DNA of 51,056 nucleotides from Parabacteroides sp. (GTDB lineage: Bacteria; Bacteroidota; Bacteroidia; Bacteroidales; Tannerellaceae), in NCBI GenBank assembly GCA_018054455.1, contig JAGPJL010000005.1, positions 1 to 51,056 of the forward strand. Direction: 5' to 3'. This document shows, one piece after another, positions 35,701 to 43,515 of the stretch; within the stretch, counting starts at the first letter, position 1; each line of letters starts with the position of its first letter. The notes below the pieces were generated by a model, which ran no database searches, was not told where the DNA came from, and saw only the letters and a program-made list of their open reading frames with translations. Position numbers and translations under genes: made by a program.

Positions 35701-35729
35701 AGCGGAGTGCCCTGTATGAGCACTCCGCT
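35701..35729. terminator. Strong bidirectional terminator
   Basis: AGCGGAGTGC at 35701-35710 pairs perfectly with 35720-35729, a 10-bp stem with a 9-base loop, flanked by an A-run on the left and a T-run on the right. It ends both the epimerase and the convergent TlpA gene. Confidence 0.93.
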
Positions 35730-35746
35730 TTTTTTATTACTGCTTT

Positions 35747-36253
35747 TTATAAGGCTGTTTCAATCTTTTCAAGTAGTTCGGCAAACTCTTTGTCTGTATA
35801 TCCTTTACCTGCATAAATTACTTTTCCGTCTTTGCCTATAAGGTACGAACGTGGTATCAGGCTTTTTGCAAAGGCTCCGAATATGGCCCGGCTTTTATCG
35901 GGATACAACGGGAAGGTAAATCCTTTTTTCTCGTTGTAGGTAGCAAGTTCTTTATCCGAATGTTCGCGCCCAATTACAAGCATTACAAATTTATTATTGT
36001 CTTTGTACTTTGGCCATAGAGTTTGTTGTACAGATGCAAGCTCCTTCTGACAAGGAGGGCACCAGGTGGCAAAGAAATTAATCAACACCACTTTTCCCTT
36101 CAATTCGGCAGAGTTAATTTTGGTTCCGTTGTCCGACACAATGGAAAATGAGGGCATCATCTCTCCTACTTTCACGATATCATCGTTGTTGTCTTGTGCT
36201 TTTACCCCCAGCACCAGCATGGCGAGCATAGTCATTAAGAAAATCTTTTTCAT
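35747..36253 (-). CDS. TlpA/ResA-like exported thioredoxin
   Basis: Protein of 168 residues with an N-terminal signal (MLAMLVLGVKAQ) and one thioredoxin fold. The redox motif is Cys65-Cys68 in FFATWCPPCQKEL, and the cis-Pro loop lies in SLIPRSYLI. The family reduces or exchanges disulphides in the periplasm, often for cytochrome or surface protein maturation, here with no specific partner nearby. It is monocistronic, with a predicted promoter at 36287, and shares the intergenic region with array 2 and dnaG. Confidence 0.92.
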   Translation of the reverse strand: MKKIFLMTMLAMLVLGVKAQDNNDDIVKVGEMMPSFSIVSDNGTKINSAELKGKVVLINFFATWCPPCQKELASVQQTLWPKYKDNNKFVMLVIGREHSDKELATYNEKKGFTFPLYPDKSRAIFGAFAKSLIPRSYLIGKDGKVIYAGKGYTDKEFAELLEKIETAL

Positions 36254-36286
36254 ATTTTATCTGTTTGTATCTGTTTATAAACGCGT

Positions 36287-36294
36287 CAAAGATA
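36287..36294 (-). promoter_or_regulatory. Candidate -7 element of the TlpA gene
   Basis: The reverse strand reads TATCTTTG, a perfect match to TAnnTTTG, 34 bases before the ATG at 36253. No clear -33 TTG. Confidence 0.5.
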
Positions 36295-36370
36295 CACTAT
36301 TCTTGTAAATTTTATTTAGTTGCTGACATTTCTATCATTAAGAAATACTTGAATTAAGATGTTACCCACT

Positions 36371-36663
36371 ATTAATTAGTTGCAATCCAATAGTCTTTTA
36401 TCTGTTTGTGTACGAACAACTATTCGTTTGACAAATGGATACTTTCTGTTTGTCATATGGATACCTTTCATTTAACAATTGTTGAATGAAAGGTATCCAT
36501 ATGTTGACTTTGCGTTTGACAATTGGCAAACGAATAGTTGTTCGTTGCTTTTGAATTAGTTTGTCATTGTGTTTCAATTACTTTATAGTTGAGTGTGAGC
36601 TAAATATCAGTAGTCCGAGAATAATCCGGCTACAGGAATGTAGTATGGTGCAAACTAATTAAT
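36371..36663. other. Possible terminal-inverted-repeat element enclosing array 2
   Basis: ATTAATTAGTTGCA at 36371-36384 and TGCAAACTAATTAAT at 36649-36663 are inverted relative to each other, differing by one inserted base. They enclose array 2 and about 100 further bases with no open frame. This could be a small non-autonomous element, but I see no target-site duplication, and the repeats are AT-rich, so chance is not excluded. Confidence 0.3.
36385..36550. repeat. 22-bp-period dyad array with nested inverted repeats (array 2)
   Basis: Twelve-base units start every 22 bases at 36385, 36407, 36429, 36451, 36473, 36495, 36517 and 36539. The middle five are TGACAAATGGAT, TGTCATATGGAT, TAACAATTGTTG, ATCCATATGTTG and TGACAATTGGCA, all of the plan nnnCA-NN-TGnnn. 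The 10-base spacers are also alike (ACTTTCTGTT, ACCTTTCATT, ACTATTCGTT, or their reverse complements). The whole folds: 18-bp outer arms at 36412-36429 and 36528-36545, and an inner 50-bp palindrome at 36454-36503 broken by only one mismatched pair. It fills much of the 528-base gap between the TlpA gene and dnaG; the rest of that gap carries only the promoters and the possible TIRs. Confidence 0.8.
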
Positions 36664-36752
36664 GATAAAAGAGCTGTTTTTTCAGGAAACGAAGGACGGA
36701 TTGTTAACCTATATTATTGCACTAAAAAGAATATAAAATGGCTATTTTTATC

Positions 36753-36760
36753 TAAGTTTG
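36753..36760 (+). promoter_or_regulatory. Candidate -7 element of dnaG
   Basis: TAAGTTTG matches TAnnTTTG perfectly, 21 bases before the ATG at 36782, implying a short leader. No clear -33 TTG. Confidence 0.5.
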
Positions 36761-36781
36761 TAGCTTATTTAAAGAGAAAGC

Positions 36782-38848
36782 ATGATAGACCAACCTACAA
36801 TAGACAGAATACTGGATGCGTCGAACATCGTCGACGTGGTTTCCGAATTCGTGACTCTTCGGAAACGGGGCGTGAATTATGTAGGGCTGTGTCCGTTTCA
36901 CTCCGACAAATCTCCTTCGTTTTACGTTTCGCCTTCCAAAAACATTTGCAAATGTTTTGCATGTGGCGAAGGAGGTACTGCTGTGCACTTTATAATGAAG
37001 CACGAGCAGCTGAGTTACTTCGACGCCCTGCGGGTTCTGGCTAAGAAATACAATATAGATATTCAGGAACGCGAACTTACTGATGCCGAAAAGCAGGTTA
37101 AGAACGATCGCGAAAGTATGCTGATTGTAAACAGTTTTGCCCAAAAGTATTTTTCGTCGATGTTGTACGAACACATGGAAGGAAAGAATATAGGGCTTCG
37201 TTACTTTGCCGAACGGGGTTTTCGGGAGGACATTATACGTAAATTCCAGTTGGGATACAGTCTGGAACAACGGGATGCATTCTTTCTGGAGGCAACAAAA
37301 AGCGGATATAGAAAGGAATTTCTGGAAAAAACCGGTCTTGTTATCGCTTATGATAACGGAAGTGTGGCGGATCGTTTCCGTGGCCGCGTGATTTTTCCGG
37401 TTCATACGCTGAGCGGTAAAGTAGTTGCTTTTGGGGGTCGGGTACTTAAGAAGGACGAAAAAACGGCCAAGTACATGAACTCTCCCGAAAGTGAAATATA
37501 TCATAAAAGCAACGAGCTATACGGGATATACTTCGCTAAGCAGGCCATTGTAAAAGCGGATCGTTGCTTTTTGGTGGAAGGTTATACGGATGTAATTTCA
37601 ATGCATCAGGCTGGAATCGAAAACGTGGTGGCTTCGTCGGGAACTGCACTTACCCAGGGGCAGATCCGATTGATACATCGGTTTACAAACAATATTACTG
37701 TATTGTACGACGGCGATGCAGCCGGGATTAAAGCCGCTTTGAGAGGTATCGATCTGTTGTTGGAGGAAGGGATGAACATCAAGGTAGTATTGCTTCCTGA
37801 TGGCGAAGACCCCGACTCTTTTGCCCGGAAACAGAATGCAACGCAGTTTGGCGAGTTTATTAAGGAACACGAAACCGACTTTATCCGGTTTAAGACACGC
37901 TTGTTGCTGGACGATGCGGGGGGTGATCCGATAAAACGTTCGAACCTGATTTCGGATATTGTTCGTACCGTTGCCATTATTCCCGACAATATTGCACGCT
38001 CTGTTTATATTCGCGAATGTAGTTCCATGCTGGAAATTGATGAACGAGTATTGCTGAACGAGGTTAATAATCTAAAACTGTCTAAAGACGAGAAAAGGGG
38101 CGGAGTTGCTCCTGTTCAGGATGTGCCTGTTACGGCCATTCCGGATTACCCGCCCTTGCCCGAATATATGGACGAGGCATTCCCGCCGGACGCTCCTGCC
38201 TTTCCTCCGGAAGACTACAGACCGGAAGAGGCCGATGTGCAGATGCAGCAACAACCTGTTGTTCCGCCCAAAAGGGTTCTCTCCTCTCCTTACGAAGTCT
38301 ACGAAATTGCTTTGCTTCGGTACGTGGTTCGTTACGGCGAGTGCGTGTTGTACGACTACGTTGATACCGAATCCGGCCAGCAAGTAATTATTAAAGTGGC
38401 ACAGTATATTAAATATAGTCTGGAGGAAGATGATCTTTCTTTCATGAACCCTTTGTTTAAAAAGATGCTTGAAGCTGCGGCCGAAGGGTGTGCTACCGAG
38501 GGATTTATTGCTTCGCGCTATTTTCTGAGCCACTCCGACCAGGTTATAAGCCGTTTGGCTGCCAATCTGCTAAGCGATAAATATCATCTGAGCAAGTATC
38601 ATACTAAATACCGGGAGCTTGAAGAGGAGAAAGACCGGTTGGAACAGGTAGTGTTACGGGATTTATACGGACTGAAAGATGCTTATATCCATCAACGGAT
38701 TAAGGATGTTCAGACAAAAATAAAGGAAGCCCAGATAGAACGAAATATGGATAAAACCATGGAGTTGATGCAGGAATTGACAAAATTAAACGAAATCAAG
38801 AGCGTTCTTTCAAAAGAAATTGGCGAAAGAATCATACTAAAAATGTAA
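36782..38848 (+). CDS. dnaG: DNA primase
   Basis: Protein of 688 residues. The N-terminal zinc-binding domain has Cys37, His40, Cys58 and Cys61 (LCPFH ... CKCFACG). The catalytic core shows the RNA-polymerase basic motif region (FRGRVIFPVHTLSGKVVAFGGR, partly quoted as FGGRVL) and Toprim acidic residues in VEGYTDVISMHQ and YDGDAAG, followed by DGEDPD. A Pro-rich linker (about 448-495) leads to the helical C-terminal helicase-binding domain, which ends with long charged helices. It makes RNA primers for replication. It is followed after 15 bases by an ABC transporter pair, with which it may be co-transcribed. Confidence 0.97.
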   Translation: MIDQPTIDRILDASNIVDVVSEFVTLRKRGVNYVGLCPFHSDKSPSFYVSPSKNICKCFACGEGGTAVHFIMKHEQLSYFDALRVLAKKYNIDIQERELTDAEKQVKNDRESMLIVNSFAQKYFSSMLYEHMEGKNIGLRYFAERGFREDIIRKFQLGYSLEQRDAFFLEATKSGYRKEFLEKTGLVIAYDNGSVADRFRGRVIFPVHTLSGKVVAFGGRVLKKDEKTAKYMNSPESEIYHKSNELYGIYFAKQAIVKADRCFLVEGYTDVISMHQAGIENVVASSGTALTQGQIRLIHRFTNNITVLYDGDAAGIKAALRGIDLLLEEGMNIKVVLLPDGEDPDSFARKQNATQFGEFIKEHETDFIRFKTRLLLDDAGGDPIKRSNLISDIVRTVAIIPDNIARSVYIRECSSMLEIDERVLLNEVNNLKLSKDEKRGGVAPVQDVPVTAIPDYPPLPEYMDEAFPPDAPAFPPEDYRPEEADVQMQQQPVVPPKRVLSSPYEVYEIALLRYVVRYGECVLYDYVDTESGQQVIIKVAQYIKYSLEEDDLSFMNPLFKKMLEAAAEGCATEGFIASRYFLSHSDQVISRLAANLLSDKYHLSKYHTKYRELEEEKDRLEQVVLRDLYGLKDAYIHQRIKDVQTKIKEAQIERNMDKTMELMQELTKLNEIKSVLSKEIGERIILKM

Positions 38849-38863
38849 TACAAGTAAAGAACC

Positions 38864-39784
38864 ATGAATTTCTTAGAAACCAATGATGTGGTAAAGCAAT
38901 TCTCCAATCACCTGGCTCTTAACAAGGTGAGTATCCGTGTGCCCGAGGGCAAGATATTCGGTTTGTTAGGCCCGAATGGAGCAGGGAAAACCACGCTAAT
39001 CAGAATTATCAACCGGATTACCGCTCCTGATAGTGGTACGGTATTTTTTAAAGGTCGCCTGTCGAAGCAGGAGGATATTTATCAGATTGGCTACCTGCCG
39101 GAAGAAAGGGGCTTGTACAAGAAGATGAAAGTGGGCGAACAGGCCATTTATCTGGCACAACTGAAAGGGCTTGATTATTTTGAAGCAAAAAAACGACTTA
39201 CAAAGTGGTTCGAGAAATTCGATATCATGCCTTGGTGGAACAAAAAGCTGGAAGAGTTGTCCAAAGGAATGCAACAGAAGGTTCAGTTTATTATAACCGT
39301 AATCCACGAACCGGAACTTCTTATCTTTGATGAGCCGTTTAGCGGATTCGATCCGGTTAATACGGATTTACTAAAAAAAGAGATACTTGAATTGAAGGAG
39401 CAAGGGCGTACCATTATCTTCTCCACACACAATATGGCATCTGTGGAAGAGATTTGTGATGAGATCGCTTTAATTGACCGCTCGCAGGTTGTTTTATCCG
39501 GCAATGTAGCAGAAGTGAGGGAACGTTTCCGCACCAACACTTTTAAAGTTCAGTTGAAAGAAGAAACCATCCACCCGGATTCAGAGCTGTTTTCTGTAAT
39601 TTCGATGAAGCAGGGACAGAGTTCTCTCGAGGTTATGCTTCGTAAAAACGAATCTGTATCTAATAAAGACCTGCTTGCTTCCTTGCTTAACCAATACGAA
39701 CTTGTTGGTTTTTCGGAAGAACTCCCTTCAATGAATGAAATTTTCATTAACACCGTTTCCGGTTCCAAAAATCCACAAGTATGA
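38864..39784 (+). CDS. ABC transporter ATP-binding protein (ABC-2/NatA type)
   Basis: Protein of 306 residues. Walker A is GPNGAGKT (36-43), the signature is LSKGMQQ (132-138), and Walker B is LLIFDEP (152-158), followed by the H-loop FSTHNM. The C-terminal extension of about 80 residues is usual for NatA-type exporters. It overlaps the permease gene by 4 bases (ATGA), so the two are translationally coupled and form one transporter. The family exports sodium, antibiotics or lipid-like compounds; nothing here tells which. Confidence 0.93.
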   Translation: MNFLETNDVVKQFSNHLALNKVSIRVPEGKIFGLLGPNGAGKTTLIRIINRITAPDSGTVFFKGRLSKQEDIYQIGYLPEERGLYKKMKVGEQAIYLAQLKGLDYFEAKKRLTKWFEKFDIMPWWNKKLEELSKGMQQKVQFIITVIHEPELLIFDEPFSGFDPVNTDLLKKEILELKEQGRTIIFSTHNMASVEEICDEIALIDRSQVVLSGNVAEVRERFRTNTFKVQLKEETIHPDSELFSVISMKQGQSSLEVMLRKNESVSNKDLLASLLNQYELVGFSEELPSMNEIFINTVSGSKNPQV

Positions 39785-41103
39785 GTAAAACTGCACTAAT
39801 CATAAAAAGAGAATACCTGAACAGGGTAAGCAAGAAATCGTTTTTGATTCTAACCTTTCTTACTCCTTTGTTGTTTGCGGCCATGGTTTTTGTTCCTTTG
39901 TGGCTTTCGTCCATCAAAGGGGATGAAGTTCGTAATGTGGTTGTTCTGGACCGTACCGGCAAATATGCTCCCCTTTTTGAGGATGCTGACAATTATAAGT
40001 TTATTGCCGGAGATAAGTCGCTGGAAAGTTACAAACAGGCAAGCGACAAAGAGGTATATGCCATCGTGAGTATTACCGACGACCTGATCGCACATCCGGA
40101 GGCGGCTACCATGTATTCGGAAAAGCAGATTCCGGGAGACTTGAGTCGCATAGTGAATCAGGTGCTTAGCCGTAAGCTGGAGAACGAGAAAATGGCTACT
40201 TATAATATTCCCAACCTAAAGGAAATCATAAAGGAGAGCCAGATTAATTTTGAAATCAACACAATTAAATGGAGTGAAGACGGCAGCGAAAGTGAGTCCT
40301 CCTCCTTGGTGGCCTCTATCGTAGGCCTGATTTTCACGTTAATATCCTATATGTTTATCATGGTGTATGGCGCCATGGTGATGCAAGGTGTGATGGAAGA
40401 GAAGACTAATCGGATTGTGGAACTGATGGTATCGTCGGTTCGTCCTTTCCAGCTGATGATGGGGAAGATTATCGGCATAGGGTTAGTTGGTTTAACTCAG
40501 ATGTTCCTGTGGGGTATACTTACCATGGCACTGGTTCTGGGTGGACAATTTCTCTTTATGGGCAGCGTGGATCCGCAGATAATGCAGCAAGGAAGCATGA
40601 TGGGTCACGGGGCCTCCATGCCAGGTATGGTGGAGGCGTCTCAGGAGCCTGCCGCAAAGTTATTCGGTATGCTTCAGACAATCAACTTTGCTGAGATTGG
40701 CTTTTTCTTTGTGATCTATTTTATCGGAGGTTATATGTTGTATGCTTCGGTATTTGCGGCTATCGGTTCGGCAGTAGAAAGTCAGGAGGATACGCAGCAG
40801 TTTATGACTCCCATCATGATATTCCTGGTATTCTCTCTGTATGCAGGCATATACAGTATGGAGAATCCCGAAGGCCCTCTGGCTTTCTGGTGTTCGCTTA
40901 TTCCTTTTACATCGCCCATTGTGATGATGATCCGGCTTCCGTTTGAAGTGCCTCTTTGGGAAAAGCTTTTGTCTGTATCCCTTTTGTATGTCACCTTTGT
41001 AGGAATTATCTGGCTGTCGGCCAAGATATACCGGGTGGGAATTCTGATGTACGGAAAGAAGCCAACTATTAAAGAAATGATCAAATGGCTGCGCTATAAA
41101 TAA
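39781..41103 (+). CDS. ABC-2 type permease (NatB-like)
   Basis: Protein of 440 residues. One N-terminal membrane helix (LILTFLTPLLFAAMVFVPLWL, quoted in part as FLTPLLFAAMVF) is followed by a large extracytoplasmic domain (about 45-175) and then five or six more helices, including LIFTLISYMFIMVYGAMVMQ and the typical GVMEEKTNRIVELMVSSVRP amphipathic loop. It forms the channel of the exporter with the ATPase upstream (4-base overlap). A hairpin terminator follows. Confidence 0.93.
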   Translation: MSKTALIIKREYLNRVSKKSFLILTFLTPLLFAAMVFVPLWLSSIKGDEVRNVVVLDRTGKYAPLFEDADNYKFIAGDKSLESYKQASDKEVYAIVSITDDLIAHPEAATMYSEKQIPGDLSRIVNQVLSRKLENEKMATYNIPNLKEIIKESQINFEINTIKWSEDGSESESSSLVASIVGLIFTLISYMFIMVYGAMVMQGVMEEKTNRIVELMVSSVRPFQLMMGKIIGIGLVGLTQMFLWGILTMALVLGGQFLFMGSVDPQIMQQGSMMGHGASMPGMVEASQEPAAKLFGMLQTINFAEIGFFFVIYFIGGYMLYASVFAAIGSAVESQEDTQQFMTPIMIFLVFSLYAGIYSMENPEGPLAFWCSLIPFTSPIVMMIRLPFEVPLWEKLLSVSLLYVTFVGIIWLSAKIYRVGILMYGKKPTIKEMIKWLRYK

Positions 41104-41119
41104 CAAGTAACTTTAAAAT

Positions 41120-41152
41120 AATAAAGGCTGCCCCATCGGAGCAGCCTTTATT
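41120..41152. terminator. Bidirectional terminator
   Basis: AATAAAGGCTGC at 41120-41131 pairs with 41141-41152 (12 bp, 9-base loop) and is followed by TTATTTATT. It serves the ABC permease and the convergent GH18 gene, whose stop codon touches the stem. Confidence 0.85.
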
Positions 41153-42165
41153 TATTTATTCAAACCTTCGAAAACAGCTTTTCGCAATGTTCCGGAGGCA
41201 TCATCGCCATCGTATTCCCAGTACATGGCTCCAAGCATTCCCTTTTCTATTATATAATTGCATTTTAGGGCAATAGACCGGGGATCATCGTAAGTACAGA
41301 CAAGTATTCCTTTTCCATTTGTTGCGTAAGGAGCTTGTGCCTGATCGTCCCATTTCCACTCATACCCCGACAGATTCATTATATCTTTGTAATCTATAAA
41401 GTCGGGTAAATATTCCTTTCCATGTCCGTAAAATGGCATACCCATCGTTAATTTATTCAGAGGAATGCCTGCCTTAACATGTGCGGCTACAGCTTCATCG
41501 ACCGAGAGTCCGCGCGTTAAATACGACTGGTAAAGAGGAGCATGGTGAGCCGGTGGGCGTCCCATATCGTAGGTCATTATATTAACAAAATCGATTACCG
41601 GTTCGATGGCCGCAAAATCTATAAATCTTGCTCCGGCCTGCGAGGCCAGCGTAAGTAATTTATCCGGACCGATTGCCTTCCTTATCGCCTGCATCAGCAA
41701 TGTATAGTTCTCCCAATCATCTGCGGAAGAGGAGATCCCGGCAGCCGAAGAACCAGGATACTCCCAGTCAATATCTATTCCATCAAGATTAAACTGATCG
41801 GCAACTCGCTTGCAATCTGCTGCAAATTGGTTTCGGGTTGTTTCTTTGGCAGCCATTTCACTAAATCTACCGCTTCCCCACCCTCCTATGGATATAAGTA
41901 CTTTTAAAGAAGGCGACTGTTCCTTTAATTTTGAAAGTTCTGATAAGCGGCTTTCGTTATCGATTTTTACACCATCGAAGCGATCGTTCACATGCCCGAA
42001 TGCATAATTAAGATGGGTTATATACCTTACATCCGGTATAATCTTACTTCCTGAAGTAACATAAGCTACTACATACGGGTTCGAAGGTTTTGGCAGATCA
42101 GGTTCGCCGGCACGTAAGAACATACAAAAGCAAGCGAGCATACCCAGCAGAATGAATCTTTTCAT
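41152..42165 (-). CDS. Secreted GH18 glycosidase (chitinase / endo-N-acetylglucosaminidase type)
   Basis: Protein of 337 residues with a signal peptide (ILLGMLACFCMFLRAG). The TIM-barrel hallmark DGIDIDWEYP (128-137) contains Asp128, Asp131, Asp133 and the catalytic acid Glu135, and the SIGGW strand motif (92-96) and late MYWEYDGD are also typical. It cleaves beta-1,4-linked N-acetylglucosamine in chitin or N-glycan cores; length and leader fit the exported Bacteroidetes forms, which often act on glycoproteins. It is a single gene, with no linked SusCD pair. Confidence 0.93.
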   Translation of the reverse strand: MKRFILLGMLACFCMFLRAGEPDLPKPSNPYVVAYVTSGSKIIPDVRYITHLNYAFGHVNDRFDGVKIDNESRLSELSKLKEQSPSLKVLISIGGWGSGRFSEMAAKETTRNQFAADCKRVADQFNLDGIDIDWEYPGSSAAGISSSADDWENYTLLMQAIRKAIGPDKLLTLASQAGARFIDFAAIEPVIDFVNIMTYDMGRPPAHHAPLYQSYLTRGLSVDEAVAAHVKAGIPLNKLTMGMPFYGHGKEYLPDFIDYKDIMNLSGYEWKWDDQAQAPYATNGKGILVCTYDDPRSIALKCNYIIEKGMLGAMYWEYDGDDASGTLRKAVFEGLNK

Positions 42166-42279
42166 AATTTATTAATTTAAGTAGTTTATTCAGCTATCAT
42201 TCAGTATGTAAAACGTATAATTTCAGTGATTTGTTCTTGGAGAAAGTAATTTATTGATCGAATCTTTATAGAAAAAAGA

Positions 42280-42927
42280 CTAAGAGTTGAATACCCGGTA
42301 AACAATCACTTTTCCTGATGGTAAAATAGTAAATTCAGAGCCAAGACTTTCATTAAGTGTTCCCTGCCACAATCTGTCGTAACATTTATCCTTAATGGGA
42401 TACTTCAATCCGACAACAGACAACGGAGATGCGTCCATGCTAAAAAGAGAAACTTGTTGTCCGGCGAAGCTTTCGAAGGTACTTGCCTCATTAATGGGAG
42501 TAAAAACACCATAATCCGTAACCATTTCGACCTGAACTTCGTTATAATAATCGGATAACAGACTGATATTTCCCAAGGTATGGTCTTCCCGTTTGCCTGT
42601 GGCACCTACAATCTTAATATTACTTCGTCCGCGTGACATACAATAGCGGACTGATTTGGTAAGATCGTTGGTTTCCTGATCACTGTCCGGATATAGAATA
42701 TCTGCGTACAATGACTTTGTTGCAGCTGATAATGAATCGCAATCCCCTACTATAGCTGCCGGTTTTCTGCCAAGTTGCAAGAAATCGTCTACCGCACCGT
42801 CGCAGCAAACAATATAGTCACATTTTGTTAACCATTCCAGAAGAACAGGATGTTTCGGAAAACTCCCATTCGCTAGAATCATAGTTTCCGGTAAGAAACC
42901 GGCAGCTTGTAGCGGATAATATTTCAT
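42280..42927 (-). CDS. Thiamine pyrophosphokinase
   Basis: Protein of 215 residues. Family motifs: GDCDS (61-65), DQETNDLTK (83-91) and VGATGKREDHTLGNISLL, all parts of the ATP/thiamine site. It converts thiamine to thiamine pyrophosphate using ATP in the cytoplasm. Its ATG directly follows the stop codon of the transporter gene with no gap, so translation is coupled. It is the last gene of the TPP-riboswitch operon (receptor, PnuT, kinase), a salvage route for external thiamine. Symbols thiN or tnr3 are used for relatives. Confidence 0.95.
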   Translation of the reverse strand: MKYYPLQAAGFLPETMILANGSFPKHPVLLEWLTKCDYIVCCDGAVDDFLQLGRKPAAIVGDCDSLSAATKSLYADILYPDSDQETNDLTKSVRYCMSRGRSNIKIVGATGKREDHTLGNISLLSDYYNEVQVEMVTDYGVFTPINEASTFESFAGQQVSLFSMDASPLSVVGLKYPIKDKCYDRLWQGTLNESLGSEFTILPSGKVIVYRVFNS

Positions 42928-43503
42928 TTAAGCTTTTTCTTTTACAGACAGCAACATAAGCTGCTTCCATTTAATATAACCAAATATCGGAACAATGGAA
43001 TATACCACAAACAACAGGGCTGTAGGATACAATCCTTTCCACGCATACAGTGCGCAAGATACAACATTTACACCAATCCAAAGCCCCCACTGCTCAATAT
43101 ACTTATTGGCAAGCATCCACATGGCCACTATACTTAGTGACGTTGTGAAACTATCACCATAAGGTAACGGACTGTCTGTAAAGCGGATAAGCATCCATGC
43201 TATTCCGGCAAAAAGAATTGAAAACACAAGAAACAAAGGAGCCCAATATTTTGAGGGAGTATGCGATATGGAAGTTTCCTTTGACTGCTCTGATTCTTTA
43301 TTCCACCGTATCCAACCATAAATGCTGGCAAACAGGTAATAAATATTTATACCCATATCTGCATAGAACTTGGAGAAAAAGAAAATGTAAATGTAAAACA
43401 GGGGCATAATCACACCAACCGGCCATAAATAAACACTTGCTTTATATTCCAGATAGAGATAAATCAATCCTATAACAGCCCCTATGATCTCGATATATTC
43501 CAT
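42928..43503 (-). CDS. pnuT: PnuT thiamine transporter (PnuC family)
   Basis: Membrane protein of 191 residues with about seven hydrophobic segments. The motif IYGWIRW after the third helix is typical of the PnuC family. PnuC relatives carry nicotinamide riboside; the thiamine form (PnuT) is inferred from context, since it lies between a TonB receptor and thiamine pyrophosphokinase under a TPP riboswitch. It moves thiamine across the inner membrane by facilitated diffusion, and the kinase traps it inside. It is 12 bases from the receptor gene. Confidence 0.9.
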   Translation of the reverse strand: MEYIEIIGAVIGLIYLYLEYKASVYLWPVGVIMPLFYIYIFFFSKFYADMGINIYYLFASIYGWIRWNKESEQSKETSISHTPSKYWAPLFLVFSILFAGIAWMLIRFTDSPLPYGDSFTTSLSIVAMWMLANKYIEQWGLWIGVNVVSCALYAWKGLYPTALLFVVYSIVPIFGYIKWKQLMLLSVKEKA

Positions 43504-43515
43504 TTTGTCTTCCTA

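Noticed and set aside
36385..36550. Array 2 as a CRISPR array
   Set aside because: The repeat is only 22 bases in all, the spacers resemble each other rather than being unique, and no cas gene is near.
36254..36781. Origin of replication near dnaG because of the iteron-like array
   Set aside because: No DnaA boxes or dnaA/dnaN neighbours are visible; Bacteroidetes dnaG is not an origin marker.
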